This document shows positions 52,250 through 62,697 of a stretch of 64,000 nucleotides of DNA, piece after piece; position 1 is the first letter of the stretch; every line of letters starts with the position of its first letter. The notes beneath the pieces were generated by a model. That model was not told the origin of the DNA, made no database searches, and saw nothing but the letters and a program-made list of their open reading frames with translations. The position numbers and the translations under genes are program-made. The DNA is taken from the NCBI GenBank assembly GCA_005884765.1, contig VAZV01000132.1:124001-188000 (forward strand), in the 5' to 3' direction. The DNA is from Alphaproteobacteria bacterium (GTDB taxonomy: Bacteria > Pseudomonadota > Alphaproteobacteria > Rhizobiales > Xanthobacteraceae).

Positions 52250-53509
52250 TCAACAGGCCCGCAGCACCGTCGGACCGTCTCCCACCATCTCCGGTTGCCG
52301 CGCTAGCGACACCGCGGGCGACATCAGGATCACCAGCGCCTGCGCTCCAAAGATGATGACGGCGAGATAGAGGCACGCCTCCGCGCCAAACAGCCCGCCA
52401 ACGATGGCGCCGAGCGCGGAGCCGAGCGGGCGAGCGCCATAGCTCATGATGTTGATCGCGGACACCCGCCCGAGCAGCCGCGGCGGCGTCACCGATTGCC
52501 GCAGCGTCGTGGTCGAGATCACCCACAGGATCGGGCCGACGCCGAGCAGGAAGAAGCTAAGCCCTGCAAGCCACGGCGAACGGATGAAGACGGTCAAGGC
52601 CATGACCACCGCCGCGACAAAACCGGTCACCGGCCCGAGCCCGATCACAGTGCCGAATTGCAGGCGTTGCATCACCCGTGTCGCCACCAGCGCGCCGACC
52701 ACCATGCCGATGCCGTACATCGCGAGCACCGTACCGATGCCGGATGCCGAGAGACCGAAACGCCGTACCGCATAAGGCACGAAAACCGCGAGCGTAACGA
52801 ACCATCCGGTGTTGAAGACGAACTGGGTAACGAACACCGGTCGCAGCAGCGCGTGATGGAACACGAACGCGGCGCCTTCCCGGATCTCCTGCAAGGGATG
52901 ACGCCGCGGCGCGGGTGCGCGCGCCGGCTCGTAGATCCCGGACAACAGCGCGACTGCGATGACCGACAGTGCCGCAGCGAATCCAAACGCCGGCGCGGCG
53001 CCCAGCCATCCGACCAGCACGCCGCCAAGGGCCGGCCCGCTGGCAAAGGCGATGGTGCGCGCGAGTTCAATCCGCGCGTTGGCGGCGGGCAAAAGCCGCG
53101 GCGGCACCAGGGAGGGCACCAGTGCGGGAGCGGCGACGCTGTAGGCGACCGTGCCGCATACCGCGACAAAGCCTGCCAGGGCGAGCAAGGGTAGCGTCAG
53201 CAGGCCAAGCCAGATCAGCAGCAGGATGCCGGCAAGCGATGCCGCGCGTAGCGCCTCGGAGCCCGCCATCAGCCAGCGCCGCGAGATGCGGTCGGCGAGT
53301 AGCCCTGCCGGGATCGCAAACAGGATAAAGGGCAAGGTCAGCGCGGTCTGGAGCGCCCCGGTTTGGCCTTCACCGACGCCAAGCAGGAGCACCGCAACGA
53401 TGGGAGCCGCGGCAAGCGCGATCTGCTCGGCGGATTGGGCGGCAAGGTTGGACCACGCGAGGCGGTTGAAGGTTGCGGGGAGATGGGGCGTGTCGTCGGA
53501 GGCGTACAT
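52250..53509 (-). CDS. MFS transporter, EntS/DHA3-like
   Basis: A 419-residue 12-helix transporter ('RLAWSNLAAQSAEQIALAAA' at the start, 'PAGLLADRISRRWLMAG' loop, 'APALVPSLVPPRLLPAANAR' central region), a pattern seen in EntS/DHA3-group exporters. The substrate is unknown. Its stop is adjacent to the REP-like element; its start faces the mntH promoter region (53510-53704). Confidence 0.88.
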   Translation of the reverse strand: MYASDDTPHLPATFNRLAWSNLAAQSAEQIALAAAPIVAVLLLGVGEGQTGALQTALTLPFILFAIPAGLLADRISRRWLMAGSEALRAASLAGILLLIWLGLLTLPLLALAGFVAVCGTVAYSVAAPALVPSLVPPRLLPAANARIELARTIAFASGPALGGVLVGWLGAAPAFGFAAALSVIAVALLSGIYEPARAPAPRRHPLQEIREGAAFVFHHALLRPVFVTQFVFNTGWFVTLAVFVPYAVRRFGLSASGIGTVLAMYGIGMVVGALVATRVMQRLQFGTVIGLGPVTGFVAAVVMALTVFIRSPWLAGLSFFLLGVGPILWVISTTTLRQSVTPPRLLGRVSAINIMSYGARPLGSALGAIVGGLFGAEACLYLAVIIFGAQALVILMSPAVSLARQPEMVGDGPTVLRAC

Positions 53510-53658
53510 CGGATTTCCCTCGGCTGAGTTCCGTTGGCGATTTCAGCGAACGGTCGATTGGCTGCCAATGTCGGCCCTAAACGCCGCCAAACCCACCCGA
53601 TTGCCGACAAGACCGGGCATGACCGGCCAGCCCACTAACCGACCTGCTTCAGATGCAG

Positions 53659-53675
53659 TTGCAAATGAGTTGCAA
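53659..53675 (+). promoter_or_regulatory. Mur/Fur-type operator of mntH
   Basis: The dyad 'ttgcaa'-atgag-'ttgcaa' lies 30 nt before the mntH ATG. It resembles the manganese-responsive (Mur) boxes of rhizobia, where Fur-family Mur represses mntH when Mn is abundant. In Bradyrhizobium japonicum mntH is known to be Mn-regulated through a Fur protein. Binding here is inferred from similarity and position. Confidence 0.72.
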
Positions 53676-53704
53676 TAAAAGAGATTATCCCCCATGCTTA
53701 GAAG

Positions 53705-55084
53705 ATGGACGCACGATCTACCGGTTTGACCTCTGATTCCGTGCCCGCCGCCGCCGGGCCGCTGGCCCCGCCGGGCTGGCGCGGCGAACGCGGCGAGCCG
53801 TCGCTGGCGGGCATGTTCGCCTCGGTGCGGACGGCCAAAGGAGGTTCATTCTGGCGCAAGCTGCTGGCGTTCCTCGGCCCCGGCTATCTCGTCGCCGTCG
53901 GCTACATGGACCCCGGCAACTGGGCGACCTCGCTCGCCGGCGGCTCCAAATTCGGTTACGCGCTGCTAACGATTGCGATGTTGTCCAACTTGATGGCGAT
54001 CGTGCTGCAATCGCTGTGCACGCGGCTCGGCGTCGGCGCCGGCCGCGACTTAGCCCAAGCTTGCCGCGATTCCTTTCCACGCTGGGTCTCGTGGCCGCTG
54101 TGGCTGTCGGCGGAAATCGCAATCACCGCGACCGACCTTGCCGAGGTGATCGGCACCGCGATCGGGCTCAACCTCCTGTTCCACATTCCCCTCGAGATCG
54201 GCGTTGTCATCACGGCGGCCGATGTGTTCCTGATCCTGGCGCTGCAAGCGTTCGGCTTCCGTTGGATCGAAGCCTTTGTGGTCGCGATGCTCGGGGTAAT
54301 CGCGGCCTGCTTTGCGGTGCAGATCGCGCTCGCCGATCCCGATTGGGGCGCGGTGATCAAAGGCTTTGCGCCGACTTCGGACATCCTGCGCAACCGCGAG
54401 ATGCTCTATCTCGCGCTCGGCATTTTGGGCGCGACGGTGATGCCGCATAACCTCTATCTGCATTCCGGCCTGGTGCAGACGCGCGGCTACGGCGATAGCC
54501 TCAAGGAAAAGCGCGAGGCGATCACGCTAGCGACCATCGATTCCTCGATCGCGCTGTGCCTTGCGCTCGTGATCAATGCCTCGATCCTGATCCTGGCGGC
54601 GGCGACGTTCCATCGCGCCGGGAAAACGGACGTCGCCGAGCTCGATCAGGCGCACGCGTTTCTGGCGCCGCTGCTCGGATCGACGCTGGCGCCGACATTG
54701 TTTGCGATCGCGCTTTTGTGCTGCGGGCTGAACTCGACCATCACCGCGACATTGTCGGGCCAGATCGTGATGGAGGGTTTTCTCAATATACGGATCGCGC
54801 CGTGGCTGCGGCGGCTGGTGACGCGCATGATCGCGATTCTGCCTGCGGTGGTGGTGACGATCTGGGCCGGCGAGAAGGCGACCGGGCAACTCTTGATCCT
54901 GAGCCAGGTGGTGCTCAGCCTGCAACTGCCGTTCGCGGTGGTGCCGCTCGTCATGTTCACCGCCAGCCGCCCCAAGATGGGCCCGTTCGTGGCGCCGCGC
55001 TGGCTCACGGTATTGGCGGCGCTGACCGCGGCTCTCATCATCGTGCTGAATGCGAAGCTGGTGTGGGATTATTTGAGTGGGTGA
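53705..55084 (+). CDS. mntH: NRAMP-family manganese transporter
   Basis: A 459-residue, 11-helix proton-coupled metal importer. The helix 1 metal motif 'DPGNWAT' is at 69-75, and the helix 6 '[20 protein letters not shown]' motif is present; both coordinate Mn(II). It is expected to be the main Mn2+ importer, as in B. japonicum. A palindromic repeat follows directly after the stop. Confidence 0.97.
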   Translation: MDARSTGLTSDSVPAAAGPLAPPGWRGERGEPSLAGMFASVRTAKGGSFWRKLLAFLGPGYLVAVGYMDPGNWATSLAGGSKFGYALLTIAMLSNLMAIVLQSLCTRLGVGAGRDLAQACRDSFPRWVSWPLWLSAEIAITATDLAEVIGTAIGLNLLFHIPLEIGVVITAADVFLILALQAFGFRWIEAFVVAMLGVIAACFAVQIALADPDWGAVIKGFAPTSDILRNREMLYLALGILGATVMPHNLYLHSGLVQTRGYGDSLKEKREAITLATIDSSIALCLALVINASILILAAATFHRAGKTDVAELDQAHAFLAPLLGSTLAPTLFAIALLCCGLNSTITATLSGQIVMEGFLNIRIAPWLRRLVTRMIAILPAVVVTIWAGEKATGQLLILSQVVLSLQLPFAVVPLVMFTASRPKMGPFVAPRWLTVLAALTAALIIVLNAKLVWDYLSG

Positions 55085-55087
55085 TCC

Positions 55088-55167
55088 GTAGCCCGGATGA
55101 GCGAAGCGACATCCGGGGATGACATCCCGACGAACTCCCCGCATGTCGCTGTGCTCATGCGCGCTAC
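55088..55167. repeat. Palindromic element after mntH
   Basis: Arms of about 30 bp: 'gtagcccggatgagcgaagc...atccgggg' and its near reverse complement 'cccc...gctcatgcgcgctac'. It belongs to a repeat type I know as common in Bradyrhizobium intergenic regions and could end both the mntH and bpt transcripts. Confidence 0.8.
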
Positions 55168-55177
55168 AAACTTGCGC

Positions 55178-55954
55178 TTAATCCTGCGGCTCGCTCGGCA
55201 CTTCGCCTGAGGCGTCGATGCGCAGCCAGCCTGAAGGTGCAAGCCGCTGCTGCGGCAGGAAGCGGCCCTTGTAGTCCATCTTTTTCGAGCCCTCGATCCA
55301 GTAGCCGAGATAGACGTAAGGCAGTCCCTGCCGGCGCGCGCGGGCAATGTGGTCGAGGATCATGAAGGTGCCGAGGGAGCGGCCTTCCTCCGACGGTTCG
55401 AAGAACGAATAGACCATCGACAGCCCGTCGCTGAGCACATCCGTCAGCGCCACCGCCACCAATTCCTCGCCGCGGCCGGCGATGCCGCTGTCGGCGCCGC
55501 GCCTGCGGTATTCGATGATGCGGGTCTCGACGTGGCTGTCCTCCACCATCATCGCGTAATCGAGCACCGTCATGTCCGCCATGCCGCCATGGCGATGTCG
55601 GGCGTCGAGGTAGGCGCGGAACACCGAATACTGCTCCGAGGTCGGCACGGCACTGCGCTGTTCGCCGGATATGTCGGCATTGCGGGCCAAGACTTTCCTG
55701 AAATTGCGCGAGGGCCGGAACTCATTGGCGATGACGCGTACGGAGACGCAGGCGCGGCACTGGTCGCACGCCGGCCGGTAAGCGATCGACTGGCTGCGGC
55801 GGAAGCCGCCATGGGTCAGGAGGTCGTTGAGATCGCCTGCTTTTTCGCCGACCAGGTGCGTAAACACCTTGCGCTCATGCCGACCCGGCAGATACGGGCA
55901 GGGCGAGGGTGCCGTCAGGTAGAACTGAGGGGTATCACGCGAGTGCTGGGTCAA
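55178..55954 (-). CDS. bpt: Leucyltransferase Bpt/Ate (N-end rule)
   Basis: A 258-residue aminoacyl-tRNA-protein transferase: '[18 protein letters not shown]', '[16 protein letters not shown]' with its Cys set, and C-terminal '[20 protein letters not shown]'. Bpt attaches Leu to N-terminal Asp/Glu for ClpS/ClpAP degradation. The start is TTG 55954 (no nearby ATG), which gives the usual '[13 protein letters not shown]' opening. Confidence 0.93.
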   Translation of the reverse strand: MTQHSRDTPQFYLTAPSPCPYLPGRHERKVFTHLVGEKAGDLNDLLTHGGFRRSQSIAYRPACDQCRACVSVRVIANEFRPSRNFRKVLARNADISGEQRSAVPTSEQYSVFRAYLDARHRHGGMADMTVLDYAMMVEDSHVETRIIEYRRRGADSGIAGRGEELVAVALTDVLSDGLSMVYSFFEPSEEGRSLGTFMILDHIARARRQGLPYVYLGYWIEGSKKMDYKGRFLPQQRLAPSGWLRIDASGEVPSEPQD

Positions 55955-56036
55955 GGAACTTCGACAGCCTCCAAGGGCGAAGCGGAGAAATAAGCATCGC
56001 GCCGCAGAGCTTAACGGTCAATCGGTTTCAATAAAG

Positions 56037-56582
56037 TCAATACGGACGCGCGGCCGGCGCAACCTGGGAGCGAACCGAATTGTTGATCACTACCGTTCCC
56101 AGCACGATATCGTGTAGCAGCCGCCTACGGCCGTTGAACAACCCGACCAAGAGCACCAGCGGCGACAATACCGAGATCGAAATCCAGAACAGCACCGCGT
56201 GCATGGCACCGAGCAGGAAATAGCCTGGCGCGCCATACCAGGTGCGCAGTTCCAGATCCATCACGCGCATGCCAAGGGTAGCGGAATGCGGTCCGCCCAG
56301 CGACGCGCCGTAGTAAAGAAGCGCCCAAATGATCGAGGCCGGCGACACCAGCCAGAACAGCATCCAGCCAAGGCCGAGCGTGACGATGCCGAACACGGCA
56401 ATAAAGAGGACCGCCAGTACGACGGGTATGGAAAGCACGATGAGGTCAATCAGGAACGCGATCACCCGCCGCGTCAGCACGCCGCGGAACAATTCCGGCT
56501 GCAACCAGGGATCGAACGCATGCGGCGGCACACGGGCGTCGTTCCGCCAGCCATTTCCGTCACTATTACCGGAATAAGACAT
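56037..56582 (-). CDS. RDD-family membrane protein
   Basis: A 181-residue protein with an N-terminal cytoplasmic stretch. The RDD domain starts 'LTRRVIAFLIDLIVLSIPVV', with Asp in helix 1, and carries 'SATLGMRVMDLELR' and a C-terminal 'RRRLLHDIVLGTVVIN'. Four hydrophobic helices are visible. Function is poorly known; some RDD proteins act in ion exchange. ATG 56582 follows 'ggaggactgaga'. Confidence 0.88.
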   Translation of the reverse strand: MSYSGNSDGNGWRNDARVPPHAFDPWLQPELFRGVLTRRVIAFLIDLIVLSIPVVLAVLFIAVFGIVTLGLGWMLFWLVSPASIIWALLYYGASLGGPHSATLGMRVMDLELRTWYGAPGYFLLGAMHAVLFWISISVLSPLVLLVGLFNGRRRLLHDIVLGTVVINNSVRSQVAPAARPY

Positions 56583-56797
56583 TCTCAGTCCTCCAGATTG
56601 TGCATTCGCACCGCTGGAAATGGGAACAAGGTGCGGCCCTGCCAAGGCTGCAGAGCCATTAACTGGCGGAAATATTCCGGCAAAACCGCGGGCAAGCGCC
56701 GTTGCTCGCCGTCCAGGCGAACATTAGAAACGAGCGACTTGCGGGGAAGCGACTGCGCCGGGCACCTGCCACCCATGCCGCCGCCGAAGAGGGACAC

Positions 56798-57424
56798 ATG
56801 AGCAAAGAGGTGGAGGTAAGCTGCCGCTGTGGGGAGGTTCGCGGGGTGGTAGCGAACGCGTCGCCGCGGAAGGTCAATCGCGTGGTCTGCTACTGCGACG
56901 ACTGCCAGGCGTTTGCGCACCAGCTCGGCCGCGGCGATCTGCTCAATGCGCAGGGAGGCACCGACATCATCCAGGTCGCGCCTGCATCGCTCACTTTCGT
57001 GCGGGGACAGCACCGTATCGCGGGATTGCGGCTGTCATCGAAAGGGCTGTTCCGATGGCATACGACCTGCTGCAACACGCCGGTCGGCAATACGCTCGGC
57101 CCCGCGATCCCCTTCATTGGCATCGTCGCGCAGGCCTTCGATTCAAACCCGCAGCGCGTGGATAGCGTGTTCGGCGCGCCGATCGGCGCGATCCTTGGAC
57201 AATATGCGATCGGGGAGGCGCCGACGGGCTCCACCGGCATCAACCTGTCGCTCGTGCTACGCGCGATCATCAAGGTACTCGGCTGGCGGCTGCGCGGGCG
57301 GGCCTGGCCGCACCCGTTCTTCCAGCCGAAGACGCGCGAGCCGATCTATCCGCTGACTGTGCTGGCGCAGGAGCAGCGCGAGGCGCTGCGCCAGTATTGT
57401 GGTCCGCATCCGGTGGCGGGATGA
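56798..57424 (+). CDS. DUF6151 family protein (GFA-like zinc-binding)
   Basis: The 208-residue protein has a cysteine pattern resembling glutathione-dependent formaldehyde-activating (GFA-fold) proteins: 'VEVSCRCGEVRG', 'VVCYCDDCQAFAHQLG' and 'HTTCCNTPVGNTL'. This gives CxC, CxxC and a CC cluster that would bind zinc. Its C-terminal half is not recognised. I know this size and order as DUF6151 (name from memory). Function unknown. Confidence 0.78.
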   Translation: MSKEVEVSCRCGEVRGVVANASPRKVNRVVCYCDDCQAFAHQLGRGDLLNAQGGTDIIQVAPASLTFVRGQHRIAGLRLSSKGLFRWHTTCCNTPVGNTLGPAIPFIGIVAQAFDSNPQRVDSVFGAPIGAILGQYAIGEAPTGSTGINLSLVLRAIIKVLGWRLRGRAWPHPFFQPKTREPIYPLTVLAQEQREALRQYCGPHPVAG

Positions 57425-57447
57425 AGGCTATTCGCCCTCCTCATTCG

Positions 57448-58605
<1,158 letters not shown>

Positions 58606-58657
58606 TCATGACTGACCCTCATGAATGCCTATATTCGGACCACGAACGGCCGCCCGC

Positions 58658-59116
58658 ATGTCTGACACCCAAACACGCGATCCGCGCGACGGTGCCATGT
58701 CGGTGGAGGCGCTTTCGTCTGAACGCGTTGAAACCGACGATAATGCGTGGACGCGGCGGCTGGTGCTGTTCCTGCGCGTCATGGCCGTGGTCTCGATCCT
58801 CAAGGGTCTCTACCACTGGGCCCAGGTGACGGGCTTTATCGGCGGCGAAGAGGAAGCCTTCGAGAACCAGGCGATGGCCTGGCAGGCCGCTACCGTCTAT
58901 TTCGCGGTGATTGAACTGGTCGCCGCCGTCGGACTGTGGCTCGCGACGCCCTGGGGCGCGGTGGTGTGGTTGACGACCGTGGTGTCGATGGCGGTGATCG
59001 AACTGATGTTTCCGGGAATCTACGGCGGCAGTCTGATGGTGGTGGCATTTGAAGTCATCATGCTGGCGGCCTACTTGGTGCTGGCCTGGATGGCAGCGCG
59101 CGAACGCCCGCCATAG
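58658..59116 (+). CDS. DUF6163-like integral membrane protein
   Basis: A 152-residue protein starting 'MSDTQTRDPRDGAM'. After 'NAWTRRLVLFLRVMAVVSIL' it has four hydrophobic helices. A conserved 'WQAATVYFAVIELVAAVGLW' and 'SMAVIELMFPGIYGG' suggest a known rhizobial DUF (DUF6163 from memory). Function unknown; it starts near the hemB region but on the opposite strand. Confidence 0.8.
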   Translation: MSDTQTRDPRDGAMSVEALSSERVETDDNAWTRRLVLFLRVMAVVSILKGLYHWAQVTGFIGGEEEAFENQAMAWQAATVYFAVIELVAAVGLWLATPWGAVVWLTTVVSMAVIELMFPGIYGGSLMVVAFEVIMLAAYLVLAWMAARERPP

Positions 59117-59491
59117 CGATGACGAATTCCGGGGCGTGCGAAAAGATCACGCGCTATCGTCTCAAATTTTCGGCGGTTTCGGCGGTAACCTTCTGGTCAC
59201 CTTAAGCCGGCGGTCACACCGGTTACGCAGACGTTTCGAATTCCAACCGCGGGTGTTTTGGAATGCGACAATGGGTGCAGACGAAGCGTGAACACGGGGC
59301 TCTCAATGTCAATGAAGAGTTGCGAGAAGTCCTTTGTTCACGGGCTTAATCCACGATTCACTGTCTTAAATTCATTCTCTCTTTATTGTCTTATTTAAGC
59401 TGATCTTCAAATGCCCCCCTTAAGTTGTGGCTATCAGGCGGGACAAAAGTTTCGTCGAATAAGTCGATAAAACGACTATAGGGGAAGTGTC
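59117..59491. other. Intergenic region upstream of ldtR
   Basis: 375 nt without a gene. It contains a small inverted repeat 'agtcg'/'cgact' (59462-59466, 59473-59477) 14 nt before the ldtR start, which could be an autoregulatory site, and an AT-rich promoter-like stretch around 59340-59400. Confidence 0.5.
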
Positions 59492-60007
59492 ATGATGAAA
59501 GCCGTTGCGACGGCGGCGGAAGCCGCTGAACATGCTCCCGGCCAGGCGCCGGTGCAGCCGCTCTATCTCGAAGCCTTGACTCTGGTGGAGCGACTGCATC
59601 GCCGCCTGCTCGATGTCATCAAGGATGAATTCGATCGCCGCGGCCGTGCCGACATCAATTCGGTGCAGGCGCTGCTGCTCTATAACATCGGTGACAAGGA
59701 ATTGACCGCGGGCGAACTGCGCACGCGCGGCTACTACCTGGGCTCCAATGTCTCCTACAATCTGAAGAAGCTCGTCGAGCTCGGTTTTCTCGACCATCAG
59801 CGTTCGCGCGTTGATCGCCGCTCGGTCCGCATCCGTCTGACCGCACAGGGCCAGGAAATCCGCCGCATCGTCGATGCGCTTTATCAGAAGCACGTCAAGA
59901 CGGTGGAGCAGGTCGGTGGAATCTCGAATGAAGAGTTCGCGACGCTGAACAAGTCGCTGCACCGGCTCGAGCGGTTCTGGACCGACCAGATCCTGTACCG
60001 CCTCTGA
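59492..60007 (+). CDS. ldtR: LdtR-type MarR-family regulator
   Basis: The 171-residue winged-helix regulator has 'EALTLVERLHRRLLDVIKDE', 'LLYNIGDKELTAGELRTRGY' (helix-turn-helix) and 'LGSNVSYNLKKLVELGFL', and a typical wing 'RVDRRSVRIRLTAQG'. In Liberibacter and Sinorhizobium, LdtR controls an L,D-transpeptidase gene and osmotic-stress traits. The start 'MMKAVA' follows 'ggggaagtgtc'. Confidence 0.9.
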   Translation: MMKAVATAAEAAEHAPGQAPVQPLYLEALTLVERLHRRLLDVIKDEFDRRGRADINSVQALLLYNIGDKELTAGELRTRGYYLGSNVSYNLKKLVELGFLDHQRSRVDRRSVRIRLTAQGQEIRRIVDALYQKHVKTVEQVGGISNEEFATLNKSLHRLERFWTDQILYRL

Positions 60008-60099
60008 GATTTTCGAGGCTTAAATCAAGGGCCAAGCCGGCCAAAGCAACAAGACCGGCAGCCATTGAAGCAGCCTCTGGAAAAAACCACGCTTCCCCA

Positions 60100-60141
60100 A
60101 GCGCATCGGCCGGTTTTCCGGTCCGGTGCGCTTTGCTTTTT
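60100..60141 (+). terminator. Terminator after ldtR
   Basis: A GC-rich hairpin ('aagcgcatcggccgg'/'ccggtccggtgcgctt' with 'tttt' loop, one mismatch and one bulge) followed by a T-rich tail 'tgctttttg'. It lies about 90 nt after the ldtR stop. Confidence 0.75.
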
Positions 60142-60236
60142 GTGGAAAAACAGGCTCAATTTCCGGGATTGGAACTTATTCTCGGCGTCTGCTTTATCAG
60201 GGCGCAGTGAAAGTTTTCGAAAAGGGTATTGGGATC

Positions 60237-60461
60237 ATGCTGGTCGAGCGCGGACTGCAGGTGATGAATGTCGAGGTGGTGGGCGATGCCTACGCCATCG
60301 CCTCGAACTATCTGCGCCGCTCCGGCGCACTTCCCGACAATCTTGTCACCGACGACCGCCTGCTCGGACTGATCGTGCAGATGTTTCGCCGCGGCGAATT
60401 CAACAGGCTCAGGCTCGCCAATCTGGCGATCGCCAAATTCGAAGCCGGCGAGCACGCCTGA
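60237..60461 (+). CDS. Small hypothetical protein, conserved in appearance
   Basis: A 74-residue protein starting 'MLVERGLQVMNVEVVGDAYA', with a later 'FRRGEFNRLRLANLAIAKFE'. It is well ordered and codon use is uniform, unlike the frames around it. A GTG at 60207 would add ten residues. It ends 2 nt before the GTG of the next small gene, so they form a pair. No function is recognised. Confidence 0.65.
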   Translation: MLVERGLQVMNVEVVGDAYAIASNYLRRSGALPDNLVTDDRLLGLIVQMFRRGEFNRLRLANLAIAKFEAGEHA

Positions 60462-60463
60462 CG

Positions 60464-60700
60464 GTGGCGGAGCCATCCATCGAAGCGGCGATCGACCGCA
60501 TCATGCAGATCTATGATCTGTTGATGGACCGCTCCGCTGCGGCGAGCGCAGAAGCACGCGCGAAGGTGACCAAATACGTCGGCACGCTGTTCGAAGCTGG
60601 CGAGACGGATACCCATCGCCTCACCGTGTGCGGGCTCACCTATCTGCGTCAGCTCGACGGCAGCAACGATCCGGTCAAGGCCGGATATACGGGGCTGTAG
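60464..60700 (+). CDS. Small hypothetical protein (GTG start)
   Basis: A 78-residue helical protein, 'MAEPSIEAAIDRIMQIYDLL' (start GTG) and 'EARAKVTKYVGTLFEAGETD', ending 'DPVKAGYTGL'. It follows the preceding small gene by 2 nt and is probably cotranscribed. No domain is recognised. Confidence 0.68.
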   Translation: MAEPSIEAAIDRIMQIYDLLMDRSAAASAEARAKVTKYVGTLFEAGETDTHRLTVCGLTYLRQLDGSNDPVKAGYTGL

Positions 60701-60756
60701 GGGCATCCATGTCCTCGCCTTGCATGCCTTGTCTTGCATGTCTTGCCTGCGCTGCC

Positions 60757-61309
60757 TCAGGGCGCTGCAGAGCCGCGCTTCGGCCGGCGGACGGCTCTTA
60801 CCTTGCCGCTGCGTCCGCCTCCGCAGAAGAACTGATCGCCGCCATCGGACTCGAGCCCCGAAACGCCCACGCCGGGCGGCATTTCGAGCCTCTCCAGGAC
60901 CTCTCCCGTTTGCGGATCCACCCGCCTCACGTCGCTCTCGTCACCTTCCCAGGTGCCGTGCCAGAGCTCACCGTCGCTCCAGGTGACCCCGGTGACGAAG
61001 CGATTGGAGGCCGGAGTCGCGGCCGCCGCCGGGTGCGGGAATCGTGGCGAGCACGTGGCCGGTCTTCGGATCGATCTTCTGGATGCGATCCTCGGCGATC
61101 TGAAACAGGTGCTTACCGTCGAAGGCCGTTCCGGCATGGGCTGCGATGTCGATCGAGCGCAGTGTCTTCCCGCTCGCCGGATCAAGCGCGATCAGTCTGT
61201 CTCCAGCGGCAAACCAGACCTTTTCCCCGTCATAGGTGAGCCCATTGACGCTGTCGACACCCGGAAAGGGTCCATACTCACGCACAATTTCGGCCGCTGA
61301 TCGTTTCAT
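60757..61309 (-). pseudogene. Beta-propeller protein gene with an internal deletion
   Basis: The minus-strand frame starts 'MKRSAAEIVREYGPFPGVDS' and shows propeller repeats ('DGEKVWFAAGDRLIALDPAS', 'FQIAEDRIQKIDPKTGHV'). After 'ATIPAPGGGRDSGL' it breaks, and the homologous sequence resumes in another frame at 'SNRFVTGVTWSDGELWHGTW' through 'VRRVDPQTGEVLERLEM'. The missing middle, about 30 residues, would be one repeat; the join also shifts the frame. The blades resemble quinoprotein or glutaminyl-cyclase-type propellers; the exact family is uncertain. Confidence 0.8.
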
Positions 61310-61344
61310 GCTTCGCTCCTGAGAATTCGTTGGCGCTTTGCATC

Positions 61345-62565
61345 CTAGCCATTGGGCAGCGGGGCGGGGAGTAACAAGGTCGTCGTGAATCCGCCCACCG
61401 GCGGGGTCAGCCAGCGACGTGCGCGCGCGCGACCGAACGACTGCACCTTGCCGGTTGCCGCAAGCTGCTCGAGCGCCCGCTGCACGCTGCGCTGGCTCGT
61501 TCCGAGCGCAAGCGCCAGCGCCGAGCTCGACCACGATTCACCGTCTCCGAGGAAGGCGAGCACCGCCGCGTGCTCGTCTTCGACTGTTGGTGCCAGCACG
61601 ACAACATCGCATCCGCCGCGCGGCACCAGCACGAACCCCTGGTCCGTCGCGCTGATACCCGCGATTGTCCGAAGCGCCGCGCGAAGCCGCCCGACTTCGA
61701 CGCGCAAGCGCGCGCGATGCGATTCATCGGCGAGCTTACCCCGGAACGCGCGGGCGATCAGCGTAGCCCTCGACACGTCGCCGGGCCACGCCGCGCCTAG
61801 CGCGCGGGCGAGCGTGAACAACACCGGACGGGTTGTAAGCGAGACCGCCTTGCGTGCGTCACGCACCATGTAACGGCACGCGTCCACGACAAGCGCGCCC
61901 GACGCCAGTAGCGCCTCAACCTCTTCGAGCAGGAGAAGTCGCTCCTCGCCGCGCGCCGTTGCGCGCGCTGCGGGCGTGTTCAGGACCAGCGATGCGCTTT
62001 CAACCTCCGCCGCGAGCGCAGGGATACGGGCCTCGCGCGCGGCGCGCTCGGCCCGAGCGAGTGCCGCGCGCGCCGCCTTGGTCCGCAGGCGTCGCATCGC
62101 GATTCCCGCAACGACCAGCTCGTGAGCCGCTCTCGAGGCGGGCGGGAAGGGCGCGGGGTCGAGTTCGGCAAGCCTGCGCTCGGCCTCGTCGAGGCGCCCG
62201 ATCAGGAGCAGGCGGCGGACCTCGAGATAGCGCGCATGCGCGGCGTTTACCTGGTCGCCGTGCGCTTCGAGCGTCGCCCGCGCCGCGTCGAGCGTCTTCG
62301 CGGGCCAGGTGAGGTCGCGCGAGGCGAGTGCGATCTCAGCCTCGGCGACGATGCACCTCGCGCGGGCCACCGCCTCCCTCGGGCCGAAGCCGCGCGCCGC
62401 GCTGCGCAGCAGAGCCTTTGCGCGAGCGAGATCGCCGAGCTGCGCCATCGCGATGCCCCGCAGCGCGAGCGCAGGCGCGTCGTCGCGCAGCGCGACCCGT
62501 TTGAGCGCGCCAAGGGGGTCACCGGCTGCGAGCGCACGCGCGGCCGCCGTGATCAGCGAGTCCAT
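61345..62565 (-). CDS. TPR-type winged-helix transcriptional regulator
   Basis: The 406-residue protein has an N-terminal set of TPR-like helical repeats ('ALRGIAMAQLGDLARAKALL', 'RYLEVRRLLLIGRLDEAERR') and a C-terminal DNA-binding part. That part has 'ALIVARAFRG'-type and 'SHRARLRVEVGRLRAALRTI' segments of an OmpR/BTAD-like winged helix and a last helix-turn-helix 'ALALGTSQRSVQRALEQLAA'. It lies 36 nt upstream of the decayed propeller gene on the same strand, so it may have regulated that gene. The effector is unknown. Confidence 0.8.
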   Translation of the reverse strand: MDSLITAAARALAAGDPLGALKRVALRDDAPALALRGIAMAQLGDLARAKALLRSAARGFGPREAVARARCIVAEAEIALASRDLTWPAKTLDAARATLEAHGDQVNAAHARYLEVRRLLLIGRLDEAERRLAELDPAPFPPASRAAHELVVAGIAMRRLRTKAARAALARAERAAREARIPALAAEVESASLVLNTPAARATARGEERLLLLEEVEALLASGALVVDACRYMVRDARKAVSLTTRPVLFTLARALGAAWPGDVSRATLIARAFRGKLADESHRARLRVEVGRLRAALRTIAGISATDQGFVLVPRGGCDVVVLAPTVEDEHAAVLAFLGDGESWSSSALALALGTSQRSVQRALEQLAATGKVQSFGRARARRWLTPPVGGFTTTLLLPAPLPNG

Positions 62566-62697
62566 GCGAATCCCGCCACACTTGTCACTCCCACCCTCCG
62601 ATCGCCGCTCCTAATCTATCACACGACGACAAACCGACGCGCCAGGGCACAGGTACACATTTGTTCCTAATTGCGCTTTCTCACGAGGCAACACACT

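Noticed and set aside
60065-60460. Upstream extension of the small protein at 60464
   Set aside because: The frame before GTG 60464 is antagonistic to the conserved 60237 gene and Arg-rich; GTG 60464 gives a compact helical protein.
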